Source: Thalassospira sp. MCCC 1A01428
GTDB taxonomy: Bacteria; Pseudomonadota; Alphaproteobacteria; Rhodospirillales; Thalassospiraceae
DNA: 64,000 bases
NCBI RefSeq assembly: GCF_002115825.1
Contig: NZ_JFJZ01000011.1
Coordinates: forward strand, 90,629-154,628
Direction: 5' to 3'
The translations under genes and the position numbers were made by a program. This document shows positions 35,467-45,179 of this stretch, piece by piece. A model generated the notes under the pieces. The model was not told where the DNA came from. It did not search any database and worked only from the letters and a program-made list of their open reading frames with translations. How positions within the stretch are numbered: the stretch's first letter is position 1; each line of letters opens with the position of its first letter.

Positions 35467-36035
35467 TTCACCCCTCCTTCGCGCTCGGAATTGCGGCGTG
35501 CATGAGCCAGTCGCCAGGCATGTTCAACCACGCGAAACAGAATAACCAGCGACAGAAGGGGCAACCACAGCGAATAGATCCAGCTGGGATAGCCCAGACC
35601 GGCAGAGACCTCGCCATATTCGTATTGATCAAGGGCAAAAGTCGCCCCGTAATACATGATCATGGCGAACAGCAGGGTTGTTATTGCCAAAATCAGAAGT
35701 TCGACAACAATACGAACCGGACGCGGGAAACGCGCCAGAAAAAATGTTATGCGAATATGTTCGTTCCGGGCAAACGCAATTGAGGCCCCGACCAGCGTCA
35801 TCACCACCAGCAAAAACACCGAAAATTCTTCGGTAAAGGCAAAGGAAATGTCGGTCAGATAACGCACGACCACATTTGCAAGACTGATCAGACAGATCAG
35901 TGCCATGGCAAGGGCGGCGATGGCCTCTTCTATTTTCAGCCAGGGGCCGCCGGCAGGATCGCCGTGTGCTTCGGGGGATGCATCACCATCTGGTTCGGCA
36001 TCAAATTCAATAGGGATTCCGTCACGATCCGACAC
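35463..36035 (-). CDS. dctQ: TRAP transporter small permease
   Basis: The 190-residue protein has an acidic cytoplasmic N-terminus (about 1-30) and four membrane helices with the DctQ pattern VVRYLTDISFAFTEEFSVFL and GASIAFARNEHIRI. The start is a GTG at 36035 with AAAGG upstream; no better ATG exists before the first helix. It couples to dctM by an ATGA overlap and sits 125 bases after dctP with a hairpin in the gap. Confidence 0.92.
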   Translation of the reverse strand: MSDRDGIPIEFDAEPDGDASPEAHGDPAGGPWLKIEEAIAALAMALICLISLANVVVRYLTDISFAFTEEFSVFLLVVMTLVGASIAFARNEHIRITFFLARFPRPVRIVVELLILAITTLLFAMIMYYGATFALDQYEYGEVSAGLGYPSWIYSLWLPLLSLVILFRVVEHAWRLAHARRNSEREGGVK

Positions 36036-36082
36036 GGTCGGGACCTTTCAAACATAGCGCATTATTTTACGGGAAAAGTAGA

Positions 36083-36129
36083 AAACAGAAAACCGGCCCC
36101 CACAATCGCAATATGCAGTTGTGAAGGCC
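36083..36129 (-). terminator. Hairpin between dctP and dctQ
   Basis: On the minus strand GGCC..CACAA pairs with TTGTG..GGCC around a 13-base loop and is followed by GGTTTTCTGTTTTC. A leaky terminator here would keep the solute-binding protein more abundant than the permease, a common arrangement in TRAP operons. Confidence 0.45.
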
Positions 36130-36160
36130 GCGTAATCAATATTGTACGGATCAGATAACC

Positions 36161-37183
36161 TTAGCGGTCAGCAATGGATTTTTCAGCCATATCAACCAGA
36201 TCGGCCCCGATACGATCTTTCCATTTGCTATACACATCACGGGTCGCATCGACAAATTTCTGACGCTGTTCTTCGGTCAGGGTGGTGATTTTCGCACCAC
36301 GTGCTTCAAGGGCCTTGATCAATGACTGGTCATCATCGGTCATGCCTTTACGCGCCAGACCAATGCCATAGGCACCCGCATCGTCGGCAGCCTTTTTAAC
36401 AATCGCCTTGTCTTCGTCGCTAAACGAGCCCCAGACACGTTTATTCACCGCAAAAATCAGCGGGTCAGCCACATAATGCCACAGGGTAATGTAGGTTTGC
36501 CCGGCGGTTTCCATTTGCGCCACGTCATAAACCGTCAGCGGGTTTTCCTGGCCGTCAACAGCACCGGTGGTCAGGGCGGGCTTGGCGTCGGCCCAGCTCA
36601 TTTGCGTCGGGTTTGCCCCCAGCGCTGTGAAAATATCGTTATAAAGCGGCGAGCCAACAACGCGCATTTTCAAACCGTCAAGATCGGCTGGCGAGGTAAT
36701 CGGATGCTTGGAATTGGTCACTTCGCGGAAACCGTTCTCTGCCCAGCCAATCGGTTCGATCCCCTGTTTGCGGATAGCTTCGAAAATTTTCTCTCCCACC
36801 GGCCCCTGGGTCAGGGCATCCATCGAGGCAAAATCAGGCATTAAAAACGGCAGCGAAAACAGGTTCAGTTCTTTTACCTGCGGCGACCAGTTGATGGTCG
36901 AGCCAACGGCCATGTCAATAATGCCCTGGCGCATGGCGGTAAATTCCTTGGTCTGGTCCCCCGAAACCAGTTGGGCATTGGGATAGACCTTCATATGGAT
37001 GCGCCCGTCGGTGCGTTCCGACACCAGTTCCGCCCATTTTTCAGCAGCCTCCCCCCAGGGGAACGGTTTGCCAAGCACGGTGGAAACCTTGTACTCGCCT
37101 TTATAATCGGCGGCATGCGCACTGGCGCCAAGCGCCAGGGCCGCGCCAACAACTAACGCGGGCAGGCTTTTAAGAAAGTTCAT
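36161..37183 (-). CDS. dctP: TRAP transporter solute-binding protein, DctP type
   Basis: The 340-residue precursor has a signal peptide ending in SAHA (about residue 24). The mature protein has the DctP fold motifs, including the substrate-carboxylate Arg region GLKMRVVGSPLYNDIFTALGANP and the DGQENPLTVY segment. Family members bind organic acids, chiefly C4-dicarboxylates, in the periplasm. GGAGGG precedes the ATG. The ligand cannot be fixed from sequence. Confidence 0.94.
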   Translation of the reverse strand: MNFLKSLPALVVGAALALGASAHAADYKGEYKVSTVLGKPFPWGEAAEKWAELVSERTDGRIHMKVYPNAQLVSGDQTKEFTAMRQGIIDMAVGSTINWSPQVKELNLFSLPFLMPDFASMDALTQGPVGEKIFEAIRKQGIEPIGWAENGFREVTNSKHPITSPADLDGLKMRVVGSPLYNDIFTALGANPTQMSWADAKPALTTGAVDGQENPLTVYDVAQMETAGQTYITLWHYVADPLIFAVNKRVWGSFSDEDKAIVKKAADDAGAYGIGLARKGMTDDDQSLIKALEARGAKITTLTEEQRQKFVDATRDVYSKWKDRIGADLVDMAEKSIADR

Positions 37184-37621
37184 AATGTTCGTCCCTCCCA
37201 GAACGGATGTGTTTTTGGCAACTTAATTTTGTTAATGGCGGAAGTTAATATGGAATCTGTCGTAAAAACAACTCCAAAGGCACAATTTTGCCGCGCCACC
37301 ACAAGGGTCATCCCTTGTCACGCAAACGACATACGTATTTCCCCGCACCCACAAAGCTGCAGTTCAAAATCGATCCAAGTACAAACAATCCAAAGGGTTT
37401 ATATTGCATTGGCACAAAAACACCCTCAAAGACCCGATGCCAAAGAACAGAATGCGGAGAAATACTGCAACAGTCGCCGGTGACACGTCTGTTTGAACAG
37501 CCACGGGTCGATCAAACACACTGCGTAATGGGCAAAGCGTACCCCGAAACCGCAACAGGCTCAGCTCTGACCGCCCTGCCCTGACCGCCCTGCCCGACGA
37601 ACCACAATTGAATGGGGTCAT
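37184..37621. other. Intergenic region upstream of dctP
   Basis: No gene is convincing here. The right part holds a 14-base tandem duplication, TGACCGCCCTGCCC, at 37568-37581 and 37582-37595. The dctP promoter should lie in the left part; I see no unambiguous hexamers. Confidence 0.5.
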
Positions 37622-37648
37622 AAAAAAGGCGGCCCCTTTAGGACCGCC
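37622..37648 (-). terminator. Terminator after solute-binding protein gene
   Basis: On the minus strand GGCGGTCC and GGGCCGCC pair with one mismatch around TAAAG and are followed by T6. It lies 40 bases beyond the stop at 37688. Confidence 0.85.
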
Positions 37649-37687
37649 GATCATTGCTAAATTGCATTCAAACACCCCACAGCACGA

Positions 37688-38527
37688 TCAGTTGGTGAAC
37701 TGGCCCCATTGTTCGATATTACTGGCGAGAAGTTTTTTCATCAGGCCATCATCCACCAGTTTTCGAATGGCGGCGGAAAGTTTAACGCGCAGGGTTTCAG
37801 TATTACACGGTGATGTTCGCGACATGGTGACAAACAAATCTTCGGCACTGATATCAACCGGATTGGCGACAATCTGCGACATATCATTTTTGGCAATAAA
37901 GGCCGCCGCCGGAAAATCCTCGTAAACCAGATAATCCGCGCGCCCCAGTTCCACCAGCCGCAGGCTTTGCGCCAAGGTCGGGCTTTCGCGCAAGGTTAAT
38001 TTTTCCTGCGCGAAACTGTCAAATTTCGCGCCGAAACTGTTATTGATGACGGTAACGCCCTCCAGCCCGATCAGTTCCTGCCAGCTGCTGATTTGACGGG
38101 GAAAGTTTTTGCGGGTCCAGATCCGGGTGCGGGTCCCCTGAAAGGCTGGCTTCAGGTAATCCATATAAAGAGTGCGCTGGGGTGTAAAAAATGCGCCCGC
38201 AATCAAATCAAGATTGCCCCGACGCATTTCTTCCTGCACCCGGCCCCACGGGCCTTCATTAACCACAGAAATTTCAACGCCAATTTCCCGCCCCACCTGA
38301 ATGATAAATTCGGCGTTTGCGCCAATCAGTTCAGCGGGGTTATCGGGGTTGGGCCATAAATAAGGCGGGTAATCCGGATTACCCGAAACAATCAGGCGAT
38401 GGCACATGTCATCCGCCGCCCAGGCTGGCGTAACGGCCATCATCAGGCATAGCGACACGACAGCCAAACATCCGATAAAACAGGATGTCATCCGCTGAAC
38501 CGTCATAGAACAAAGGCTAGAGACCAT
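37688..38527 (-). CDS. Periplasmic solute-binding protein, family 3
   Basis: The 279-residue precursor has a long signal sequence with the hydrophobic core CFIGCLAVVSLCLMMAV and cleavage near AWAADD. The mature part has SBP family 3 features: the start LIVSGNPDYPPYLWPN, ELIGANAEFIIQVGREIGV and RGNLDLIAGAFFTPQR. The start at 38527 follows GGGGGA. No ABC permease or ATPase adjoins, so it may serve a transporter elsewhere or act as a sensor-type binding protein. The ligand is probably an amino acid or related compound. Confidence 0.85.
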   Translation of the reverse strand: MVSSLCSMTVQRMTSCFIGCLAVVSLCLMMAVTPAWAADDMCHRLIVSGNPDYPPYLWPNPDNPAELIGANAEFIIQVGREIGVEISVVNEGPWGRVQEEMRRGNLDLIAGAFFTPQRTLYMDYLKPAFQGTRTRIWTRKNFPRQISSWQELIGLEGVTVINNSFGAKFDSFAQEKLTLRESPTLAQSLRLVELGRADYLVYEDFPAAAFIAKNDMSQIVANPVDISAEDLFVTMSRTSPCNTETLRVKLSAAIRKLVDDGLMKKLLASNIEQWGQFTN

Positions 38528-39050
38528 GTTCGATCCCCCGTTCCTATCAAATGCCAGGCTGTTGTTCCAAAGAATATCAAATACAGCCAAAGTCTTGCAG
38601 GCACTTTACCCGCCAATACTGGCCGTTTTCCACATCCGCACCGATTTTTTCCAGTCTGACCATCAATGACTTTAACACAAATCAAATCCTGTCCAAATAC
38701 GATATTTGAAAAGGGCATTTTTGTGCAGGTGCAGCAAAAGTTTAGTATAAATTAAATCTAATATTATAGAACATTCACATATAAAACCAGAAAATCGACA
38801 TGTAAAACTCAAAAATTCTAAATAAAAACAGATATCAGTCACATTTTTACAAATTTAAAAATACAAAACTCATGTTATTTCGAATAAAAATATTTAAAAA
38901 TGAAAACTTTGCCGGCACAACGACGAAATATTTCAATTATTTACTTGTAACCAACAAATAATAACATCAATCACCGGATCGGCATTTCAACCGGATCAAC
39001 ATCCGGTCACATCTCGAACAAGGCAGCAATAAATCAGGCAAAATACAAAA
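38528..39050. other. AT-rich intergenic island
   Basis: The stretch from about 38735 to 38970 is strikingly A+T-rich compared with its surroundings, with many A/T runs and no open frame of note. The left part contains the promoter region of the solute-binding protein gene on the minus strand. No RNA or mobile element feature is recognised. Confidence 0.5.
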
Positions 39051-39090
39051 ACGGGCGGCGAGCCATACAGCTCGCCGCCCGTAAAATTTA
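39051..39090 (-). terminator. Terminator after RNA helicase gene
   Basis: On the minus strand ACGGGCGGCGAGC and GCTCGCCGCCCGT pair perfectly over 13 bases around a short loop, then TTTTG follows. It lies about 30 bases beyond the helicase stop. Confidence 0.9.
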
Positions 39091-39110
39091 TAGTCCCGTC
39101 CGGCTAAGGA

Positions 39111-40979
39111 TCAGGCCGAGCGACGCTTCAGGCCAGCCTGACCGGTACGTGCGCCACCCTGGCTGCGCGGACGATCACCAAAATCGCGTTTAGCACGACC
39201 TTCGCCGCCTTCACGGAATTTGAAGCCTTCGGTACGACCGGCATCACGCGGTTTGCCTGCGAAACGACGTTCACCGGCACCGGCTGCTGCACGATCTTCA
39301 CGCGGGGCACGATCAGCGCGGTCTGAACCACGGTCGTTGCGATCATCACGGCCACGGAAAGAATTCGGGCGATCATTGCGATCACCACGGTCCTGGCGGT
39401 CAGCACGTGCCGGACGATCGGCCTGTACCGGGCGTTCGCCCCGTTCAGCACGATCACCACGCGGCGCATAACCACCATCACGTTCACCACCACGGGCAAA
39501 ACGTTCGCGGTTCGGACGACCGGCAAAGCCACCACGGTTACCACCACGATCTTCACCTTCGAAACGCGGCTTGCGCGCTGCGAAATCCCCACGGTCGCCG
39601 CGATCACCACGATCATTAGCTACCGGCGCATCATCCCGACGGGCAAAACGACGGCCACCTTCGCCTTCGCTGCGGCCGCCAAAGCCACCGCCGCCATTAC
39701 CACCGCGACCGGCATAACCGCCACGACCAGCGCCAGCACCACCGCCATTGCCGCCACGACCAGCATAACCACCGCGACCACGACCAGCACCACCGCGATC
39801 ATCACGGCCACCACCAGCACCGCCACGGCGCGCTGCCGGGGGCGATACATGGAATTCGTGATCTTCATCAATCGTCACATCCTGACGGATGACACGTTCG
39901 ATATTGCGCAAATGACGGACATCACGCGGTTCGCAGAACGAAATCGCAATACCGTCGGCGCCACCACGACCGGTACGGCCAATACGGTGAACATAGTTTT
40001 CCGGGTCGGTCGGCAGATCGTAGTTCACAACATGCGAAATGCCAGGAACGTCGATACCACGGGCAGCAACATCGGTTGCCACCAGAACCGGGAAACGGCC
40101 ATCACGGAAATTACGCAAAATTTTCTGACGGATACGCTGCTGTTTATCGCCATGAATGGCGTCAGACTGCACACCGGCATCCTGAAGCTGGAAAGCCAGT
40201 TCATCGGCATCCAGTTTGGTTTTGGTGAAAACCAGAACCCGGTCGCTGCCTTCGCGCTTGATAAGCTGCAACAGCAAAGCGGTTTTGTTCTGACGGGTCA
40301 CAAACATGCCACGCTGGGTAACACGTTCGGTCACACTGGCCTGCGGTGCGGTCTGCACCTTGACCGGATCGCGCAGAAGGCGGTCGGTAAGGTGACGAAC
40401 GGCATCAGGCATGGTTGCCGAGAACATGACGGTCTGATGTTTGTAAGGCAGCAGTTCAGCCACGGTCAGAACATCTTCGGAGAAGCCCATATCAAGCATA
40501 CGGTCGGCTTCATCGAGAACGAAAACTTCAACATCGTCAAAACGAACCGTGTTGCGTGACATATGGTCAAGCAAACGACCCGGCGTTGCGACAAGAATAT
40601 CACAACCGCGACGCAGTTCCTGAATCTGCGGGCCCATCGGTGAACCACCGTAGACAACAGTTGAAAACAGGCGAATGCCTTTTTTGAAATCGCGCAGGCA
40701 CTGGCCGATCTGATTTGCCAGTTCGCGGGTCGGTGCCAGAATAAGGGCACGCGGCTGACCAGGGGCAGGGCGTTTCGGATTTTCAGCCAAACGCTGAAGC
40801 AGGGGTAAACAGAATGCTGCAGTTTTACCGCCACCCGTCTGGGAAATACCCATCAGATCCTTGCCTTCCAGCAAAGCAGGAATGGTTGCGGACTGAATTT
40901 CCGTCGGAGCTGTAAAACCTGAGGATTCGACATTGCGCAGCAGAGGCTCGATAAGGTTGAGCCCTTCAAAATTCGTCAT
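39111..40979 (-). CDS. DEAD-box RNA helicase, RhlE-like, with RGG-rich tail
   Basis: This 622-residue helicase unwinds short RNA duplexes with ATP. The core (1-375) shows the Q motif GFTAPTEIQSATIPALLEGKD, motif I TGGGKTAAF (S-Q-T-G-G-G-K-T), PTRELANQI, DEAD at VLDEADRMLDMGF, SAT, and HRIGRTGRGG. The remaining 240 residues are low-complexity Gly/Arg/Asp with RGG and DR repeats, expected to be disordered and RNA-binding. The length of the tail exceeds that of E. coli RhlE. A long upstream leader suggests temperature or autogenous control, as in other cold-induced helicases. Confidence 0.95.
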   Translation of the reverse strand: MTNFEGLNLIEPLLRNVESSGFTAPTEIQSATIPALLEGKDLMGISQTGGGKTAAFCLPLLQRLAENPKRPAPGQPRALILAPTRELANQIGQCLRDFKKGIRLFSTVVYGGSPMGPQIQELRRGCDILVATPGRLLDHMSRNTVRFDDVEVFVLDEADRMLDMGFSEDVLTVAELLPYKHQTVMFSATMPDAVRHLTDRLLRDPVKVQTAPQASVTERVTQRGMFVTRQNKTALLLQLIKREGSDRVLVFTKTKLDADELAFQLQDAGVQSDAIHGDKQQRIRQKILRNFRDGRFPVLVATDVAARGIDVPGISHVVNYDLPTDPENYVHRIGRTGRGGADGIAISFCEPRDVRHLRNIERVIRQDVTIDEDHEFHVSPPAARRGGAGGGRDDRGGAGRGRGGYAGRGGNGGGAGAGRGGYAGRGGNGGGGFGGRSEGEGGRRFARRDDAPVANDRGDRGDRGDFAARKPRFEGEDRGGNRGGFAGRPNRERFARGGERDGGYAPRGDRAERGERPVQADRPARADRQDRGDRNDRPNSFRGRDDRNDRGSDRADRAPREDRAAAGAGERRFAGKPRDAGRTEGFKFREGGEGRAKRDFGDRPRSQGGARTGQAGLKRRSA

Positions 40980-41358
40980 AAAAGGTAAAGTCCTTCAAAA
41001 CACCGGTGGCGTCATGTTCACGCCTGAAAAAAACAAGCCTGCCCGAACGCAAGCTTTCCGGTGCTCGGCGATAAACCGCAGCCACGGACCCTGCATGAGA
41101 AGGCAATGATGAGGTCATGACGTCATCACGTCATGCCCGCCCCCGCCTATCTACACAGTTCCTGACAGCACTATCTGCCCTACAAGCGAAGGAATGACCC
41201 GGTTGATACAGATATGTGGGTGCAATGTCAAATTATCTGCACGCCGGGCAGCCATGCGGCAAAAGCACAAGAACAACTATTCGATGAACTGTAATGGACC
41301 GCCCTCTCTTTTTGAATTATTCCATTAAGCCTAATTCCATTTGCAGAGGGCAAATGCC
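40980..41358. other. Divergent region with helicase leader and TGACGTCA palindrome
   Basis: The gap between helicase and chemoreceptor genes contains ATGACGTCAT (41118-41127), a perfect 10-base palindrome flanked by two further GTCAT copies. It may be a regulatory site or part of a long helicase leader. No small gene is seen. Confidence 0.5.
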
Positions 41359-43029
41359 ATGCGCTTTCGCGTTATGACTGGTATTTTCGCCATACCGGCG
41401 ATATGCCTGATCACGTTAATCGCCATCGTAACAACAGTGGCCTTTAATTACCAAAACAGCATTCGCACAGAGAAATACAGCGAAATCAGCCACTTGACTG
41501 AGGGCGCTGTCAAAATTATTGACCAATATGTCAGCAAGGTAAAATCAGGCGATCTCGACGAAGCGACCGCCAAAGCCCAGGTTCTTGCCCTGTTGCGCGA
41601 ATACCGGTTCGATTCCGGCAATTACGTTTATATTTCCGATTTCAGCCATTGCATGGTGCTGGACCCGCTAAGCCCCGAAGACGAAGGGCAATGCAAACCG
41701 GACAGCAAGGTTCGCAAAATGATTGTCAGCACCGCAAAATCAGGCGGCGGCATCATTACCTATGACACCAAAAAACCGGGCGAAGGCGACCGCCTGATCG
41801 AAAAGGCTGCCTATGTGCGCCCGATTCCGCAATGGAAATGGGCCCTTGGCACCGGCGTTTACATGGATGACGTCGCCAAACAGTTTCAATCGGTTTTATG
41901 GCAACTTGGCATTATTTCGCTGATTGCCATTATCATTGCAGGCACCCTGTCCTGGATGGTCAGCAAGCAGATTGCCAACAGCATCGTCGGTTTGAACCGC
42001 AATATTCGCACCATTGCCGATGGCAATTACGCTGCCGACGTCGATACCGACTCGCGGTTTGTTGAAATTGCCGACATGGCCGCCGGAGTGGTATCATTAC
42101 GCGATACGTCGGCATCGGCCAAAAAACTTGAAAGCGAAGCCCTGAAGCAAAAACAGCAGGCCGAACAGTCGCGTCGAAACCACATTCGCGATATTGCCAA
42201 AAAACTCGAACAGGATGTTGGCTCGATTGCCCATGCCGTTGACGGGTCGGCGGGAAAATCGCTGACGCTGTCGGAAAACATGGCACGTAATGCCAGTGGC
42301 ATTCTGGTTCACAGCCGCGACGTTGCGACAACTGCAAGCGATGTATCGGCAAATGTTGACGCAGTTGCGGCTGCGACCGAAGAGCTTTCATCCTCTATTC
42401 ATGAAATTGGCGGCCAGATCGACCAGATGGCTCAAACCGTTGTGCAGGCAACAGATGAAAGCAACAATGCCCGCAACGATGTGGGCGGTTTGTCACAATC
42501 GGTTGATAAAATTCAGGAAATCGTCAACCTGATTAACGACATTGCCGGTCAGACCAACCTTTTGGCCCTGAATGCCACCATTGAGGCGGCCCGGGCCGGT
42601 GACGCAGGCAAAGGATTCGCCGTGGTTGCAAGCGAGGTTAAAAACCTGGCCACACAAACCGCACGCGCCACCGAAGAAATCGCCAATCAGATCAATTCGG
42701 TCGTTGAAGGCACCAACCGGGCTGTAAGCGGCATTAGCCGGGTATCAGACACCATTGGTATTTTGCGCGAGGTTTCCACCACCATCGCCAGTGCAATTGA
42801 AGAACAGGGCGCTGCCACCCGCGAAATCGCCAGCAATGCCCATCGCAGCGCTGGTGGCGTTAAACAAATTTCGGATACGTCGGATAAAACCATGCGCGAC
42901 GCGCAGGGAACAACCGGGGATGCCGAACAAATGAAAGCTGCAGCACAGGAGCTTTCACAGCGTTCTGCCGAGCTCACCCGTATGATTGGCCATTTTTCAC
43001 GCGACCTCAGCAAACAGGCCGACAACTAA
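41359..43029 (+). CDS. Methyl-accepting chemotaxis protein with Cache-type sensor
   Basis: The 556-residue receptor has a membrane helix near residues 7-29, a periplasmic single-Cache (sCache_2-like) domain to about 185 containing [19 protein letters not shown] and [13 protein letters not shown], a second helix (about 190-212), a HAMP segment, and a cytoplasmic signalling domain with the conserved hairpin [17 protein letters not shown]. There is no C-terminal CheR-binding pentapeptide. sCache receptors often sense small carboxylic acids. The ATG at 41359 follows AGAGGG; a TTG at 41341 is also in frame. Confidence 0.94.
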   Translation: MRFRVMTGIFAIPAICLITLIAIVTTVAFNYQNSIRTEKYSEISHLTEGAVKIIDQYVSKVKSGDLDEATAKAQVLALLREYRFDSGNYVYISDFSHCMVLDPLSPEDEGQCKPDSKVRKMIVSTAKSGGGIITYDTKKPGEGDRLIEKAAYVRPIPQWKWALGTGVYMDDVAKQFQSVLWQLGIISLIAIIIAGTLSWMVSKQIANSIVGLNRNIRTIADGNYAADVDTDSRFVEIADMAAGVVSLRDTSASAKKLESEALKQKQQAEQSRRNHIRDIAKKLEQDVGSIAHAVDGSAGKSLTLSENMARNASGILVHSRDVATTASDVSANVDAVAAATEELSSSIHEIGGQIDQMAQTVVQATDESNNARNDVGGLSQSVDKIQEIVNLINDIAGQTNLLALNATIEAARAGDAGKGFAVVASEVKNLATQTARATEEIANQINSVVEGTNRAVSGISRVSDTIGILREVSTTIASAIEEQGAATREIASNAHRSAGGVKQISDTSDKTMRDAQGTTGDAEQMKAAAQELSQRSAELTRMIGHFSRDLSKQADN

Positions 43030-43087
43030 GCCGATAATATTCAAAAATTACGGCCTTGCCCTGCGCGCCAGGCCAAAGACCCGACAG

Positions 43088-43128
43088 AAAAACGGGCCGT
43101 CACATGTCAACGTGGCGGCCCGTTTTAT
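43088..43128 (+). terminator. Terminator after chemoreceptor gene
   Basis: AAAACGGGCCG and CGGCCCGTTTT pair as the base of an extended stem that continues through CAC/GTG, followed by ATATTTT. It may also act for nothing on the other strand, as pheA ends farther right. Confidence 0.85.
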
Positions 43129-43265
43129 ATTTTCAAATCCGGTTAACCTTGTCTTTTCCTCGACAGAAAAAACAGACAAGGCGTTGTCTTTCACGGCACA
43201 AAACACACAATCCGTGCCATCAAATCGACGTCAACTTTAAGGGGCAGGCTTTAAAACCCCGTGCG

Positions 43266-44126
43266 TTACTCTGCAGGCAACACATTTTCACGACGGAACG
43301 GATGGGCCGGATAAACGCCTAAAATCAGAACCTCGTGGGAAAAGAACTGCAATTCTTCCAACGCATGACGCAGCCCGAGCTGGTCGGGGTGGGCCTCGAC
43401 TTCGGCGAAAAACTGGGTCGCGGTAAAATGGCCTTCGACCATATAGCTTTCCAGCTTTGTCATATTGATGCCGTTGGTGGCAAATCCACCCAGCGCCTTA
43501 TACAGGGCAGCCGCAACGTTGCGCACCCGAAAAACAAAACTGGTCACAACCGGGCTGCCATCATTGGGGGCGGTTTTGGCTTCGCGCGACAGAATAATAA
43601 AGCGCGTGGTGTTGTGCGCCGCATCTTCGACCTCGGTGCGCAAAACATCGAGCCCGTAAATTTCGGCCGCCAGCAACGGTGCAATGGCCGCGATGGATTT
43701 ATCGCCCAAATCGGCAACTTCCTTGGCACAGCCCGCCGTATCGGAACCAACAACAGCGGGAACACCCAGTTCCTTGCGAATTTTGCGGCATTGGCCGAGC
43801 GCATGAACATGGCTGCGAATTTCGCGAATATCAGAAATTTGCGTGCCTTTAACCCCCAACAGGGCATGATTGATACGCAGGAAAGTTTCACCAATAATAT
43901 GCACACCCGACTCGGGCAGCAAATGGTGCACATCGGCAACGCGACCCGCCAGCGTATTATCAATCGGGATCACAGCCAGATCAACTTCACCATCACGCAA
44001 GGCCCCAAATGCGCCTTCAAAGGTCGGGCAAGGTACGGTTACCGCGCCCGGAAAAGCCCGCCGTGCCGCCTGATCAGAATAGGCACCGTGCATCCCCTGA
44101 AAAGCAATTCGCATCTGGTTGGTCAT
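43266..44126 (-). CDS. pheA: Prephenate dehydratase
   Basis: PheA converts prephenate to phenylpyruvate in phenylalanine synthesis. The 286 residues contain the catalytic domain motifs RIAFQGMHGAYSDQAA, VDLAVIPIDNTLAGRV and NTTRFIILS (Thr before Arg-Phe is the catalytic-site motif), then an ACT domain with the regulatory GINMTKLESYM motif. There is no chorismate mutase domain. I start at 44126, behind AGGAATG; the frame extends to 44153. Confidence 0.96.
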   Translation of the reverse strand: MTNQMRIAFQGMHGAYSDQAARRAFPGAVTVPCPTFEGAFGALRDGEVDLAVIPIDNTLAGRVADVHHLLPESGVHIIGETFLRINHALLGVKGTQISDIREIRSHVHALGQCRKIRKELGVPAVVGSDTAGCAKEVADLGDKSIAAIAPLLAAEIYGLDVLRTEVEDAAHNTTRFIILSREAKTAPNDGSPVVTSFVFRVRNVAAALYKALGGFATNGINMTKLESYMVEGHFTATQFFAEVEAHPDQLGLRHALEELQFFSHEVLILGVYPAHPFRRENVLPAE

Positions 44127-44194
44127 TGGATCATTCCTGTTAAATCCGGGCAACAGCCCCTGGCATATAGAAACAGATATTCGAGGTCATGCGT

Positions 44195-44224
44195 CGCAAC
44201 ATGCGAATCCTGCCGCATGTTGCG
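44195..44224. repeat. Perfect hairpin in the pheA leader
   Basis: CGCAACATGCG and CGCATGTTGCG pair over 11 bases around eight loop bases, 70-100 bases upstream of the pheA start. There is no T-run, and no Phe-rich leader peptide was found, so it is a protein-binding site or an RNA structure and not an obvious attenuator. The remainder of the 44127-44432 gap holds no gene. Confidence 0.5.
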
Positions 44225-44432
44225 ATAACGACACGACATTTTTGTTATAGCTATAATTCAGGCCCGGATAAAACCATCCATTTCTCACAGGCCACTCAGG
44301 CACGACCGGAATCCCCGGAAGACACGGCACTATGTTATCGATGTATCGGCCATTGGCACAAAACACCTGTACTGCCCGCCAAAATCGATCCCGGGATGCC
44401 GGTTTGATCGGCGACAGCCCGTCTCGGGGCAA

Positions 44433-45179
44433 TCAGCCCCGATTTGCCAGAAATTCGCGGGCGCGTTCCAGGTCTTCGGGGGTATCAACGCCCAACGGCA
44501 CACCATCGACCAAGGCAACCGCAATCACCATGCCGTTTTCAAGTGCGCGAAGCTGTTCCAGCCGTTCGCGCATTTCCAGTTCGGCAGGCGGCAAACTGAC
44601 AAACCGGTCCAGCGCGGCACGGCGATAGGTATAAAGCCCGATATGATGATAAAGTGGCCCGTCACCATGTGGCGCAGTCGCCCGGGTAAAATACAGCGCC
44701 CGTGCCACCCGCAAATTGCCAAATGCGGCAACCGCCTTGACCACATTGGGATTATTGCGTTCTTCATCGCGGCGAATAATGGCCGCCAGCGTTGCAATAT
44801 CCACCGCCGGATCGGAAAGCGGATTAAACACAGCACGAATATCGGCGGCGTCAATAGTGGGCAAATCGCCCTGCACATTCACCACCGCGTCATGTTTTTT
44901 AAGCGGATCAAAACTGCTTAATGCCTGATGTACCCGGTCCGAGCCACTGGGAAGGTCGGGATCAGTTAAAACAGCAATACCGCCAGCATTGCTGATGGCA
45001 TCGGCAATTTCCTGTTCGGCGCAGGCAACGATCACGGGGCCAATTTCGGCTTCGACCGCGCGACGCCAGACATGCACAATCATTGCTTCGCCGTGAATAT
45101 CGGCCAACGGTTTGTTTGGCAGCCGGGTGGATGCCATACGGGCCGGAATAACAACAACAGGATTGCGGGGGGCGGACAT
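44433..45179 (-). CDS. kdsB: CMP-KDO synthetase
   Basis: 3-deoxy-manno-octulosonate cytidylyltransferase activates KDO for lipopolysaccharide synthesis. The 248-residue protein has [21 protein letters not shown] (nucleotide-binding start, in two halves), the [11 protein letters not shown] motif with the metal-binding Asp and the C-terminal [12 protein letters not shown]. From the ATG at 45179 the length equals that of typical KdsB; the open frame upstream to 45431 is not conserved. It is divergent from cycM. Confidence 0.96.
   Translation of the reverse strand: MSAPRNPVVVIPARMASTRLPNKPLADIHGEAMIVHVWRRAVEAEIGPVIVACAEQEIADAISNAGGIAVLTDPDLPSGSDRVHQALSSFDPLKKHDAVVNVQGDLPTIDAADIRAVFNPLSDPAVDIATLAAIIRRDEERNNPNVVKAVAAFGNLRVARALYFTRATAPHGDGPLYHHIGLYTYRRAALDRFVSLPPAELEMRERLEQLRALENGMVIAVALVDGVPLGVDTPEDLERAREFLANRG

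Noticed and set aside
43335..44228. 297-codon plus-strand open frame
   Set aside because: Antisense shadow of pheA.
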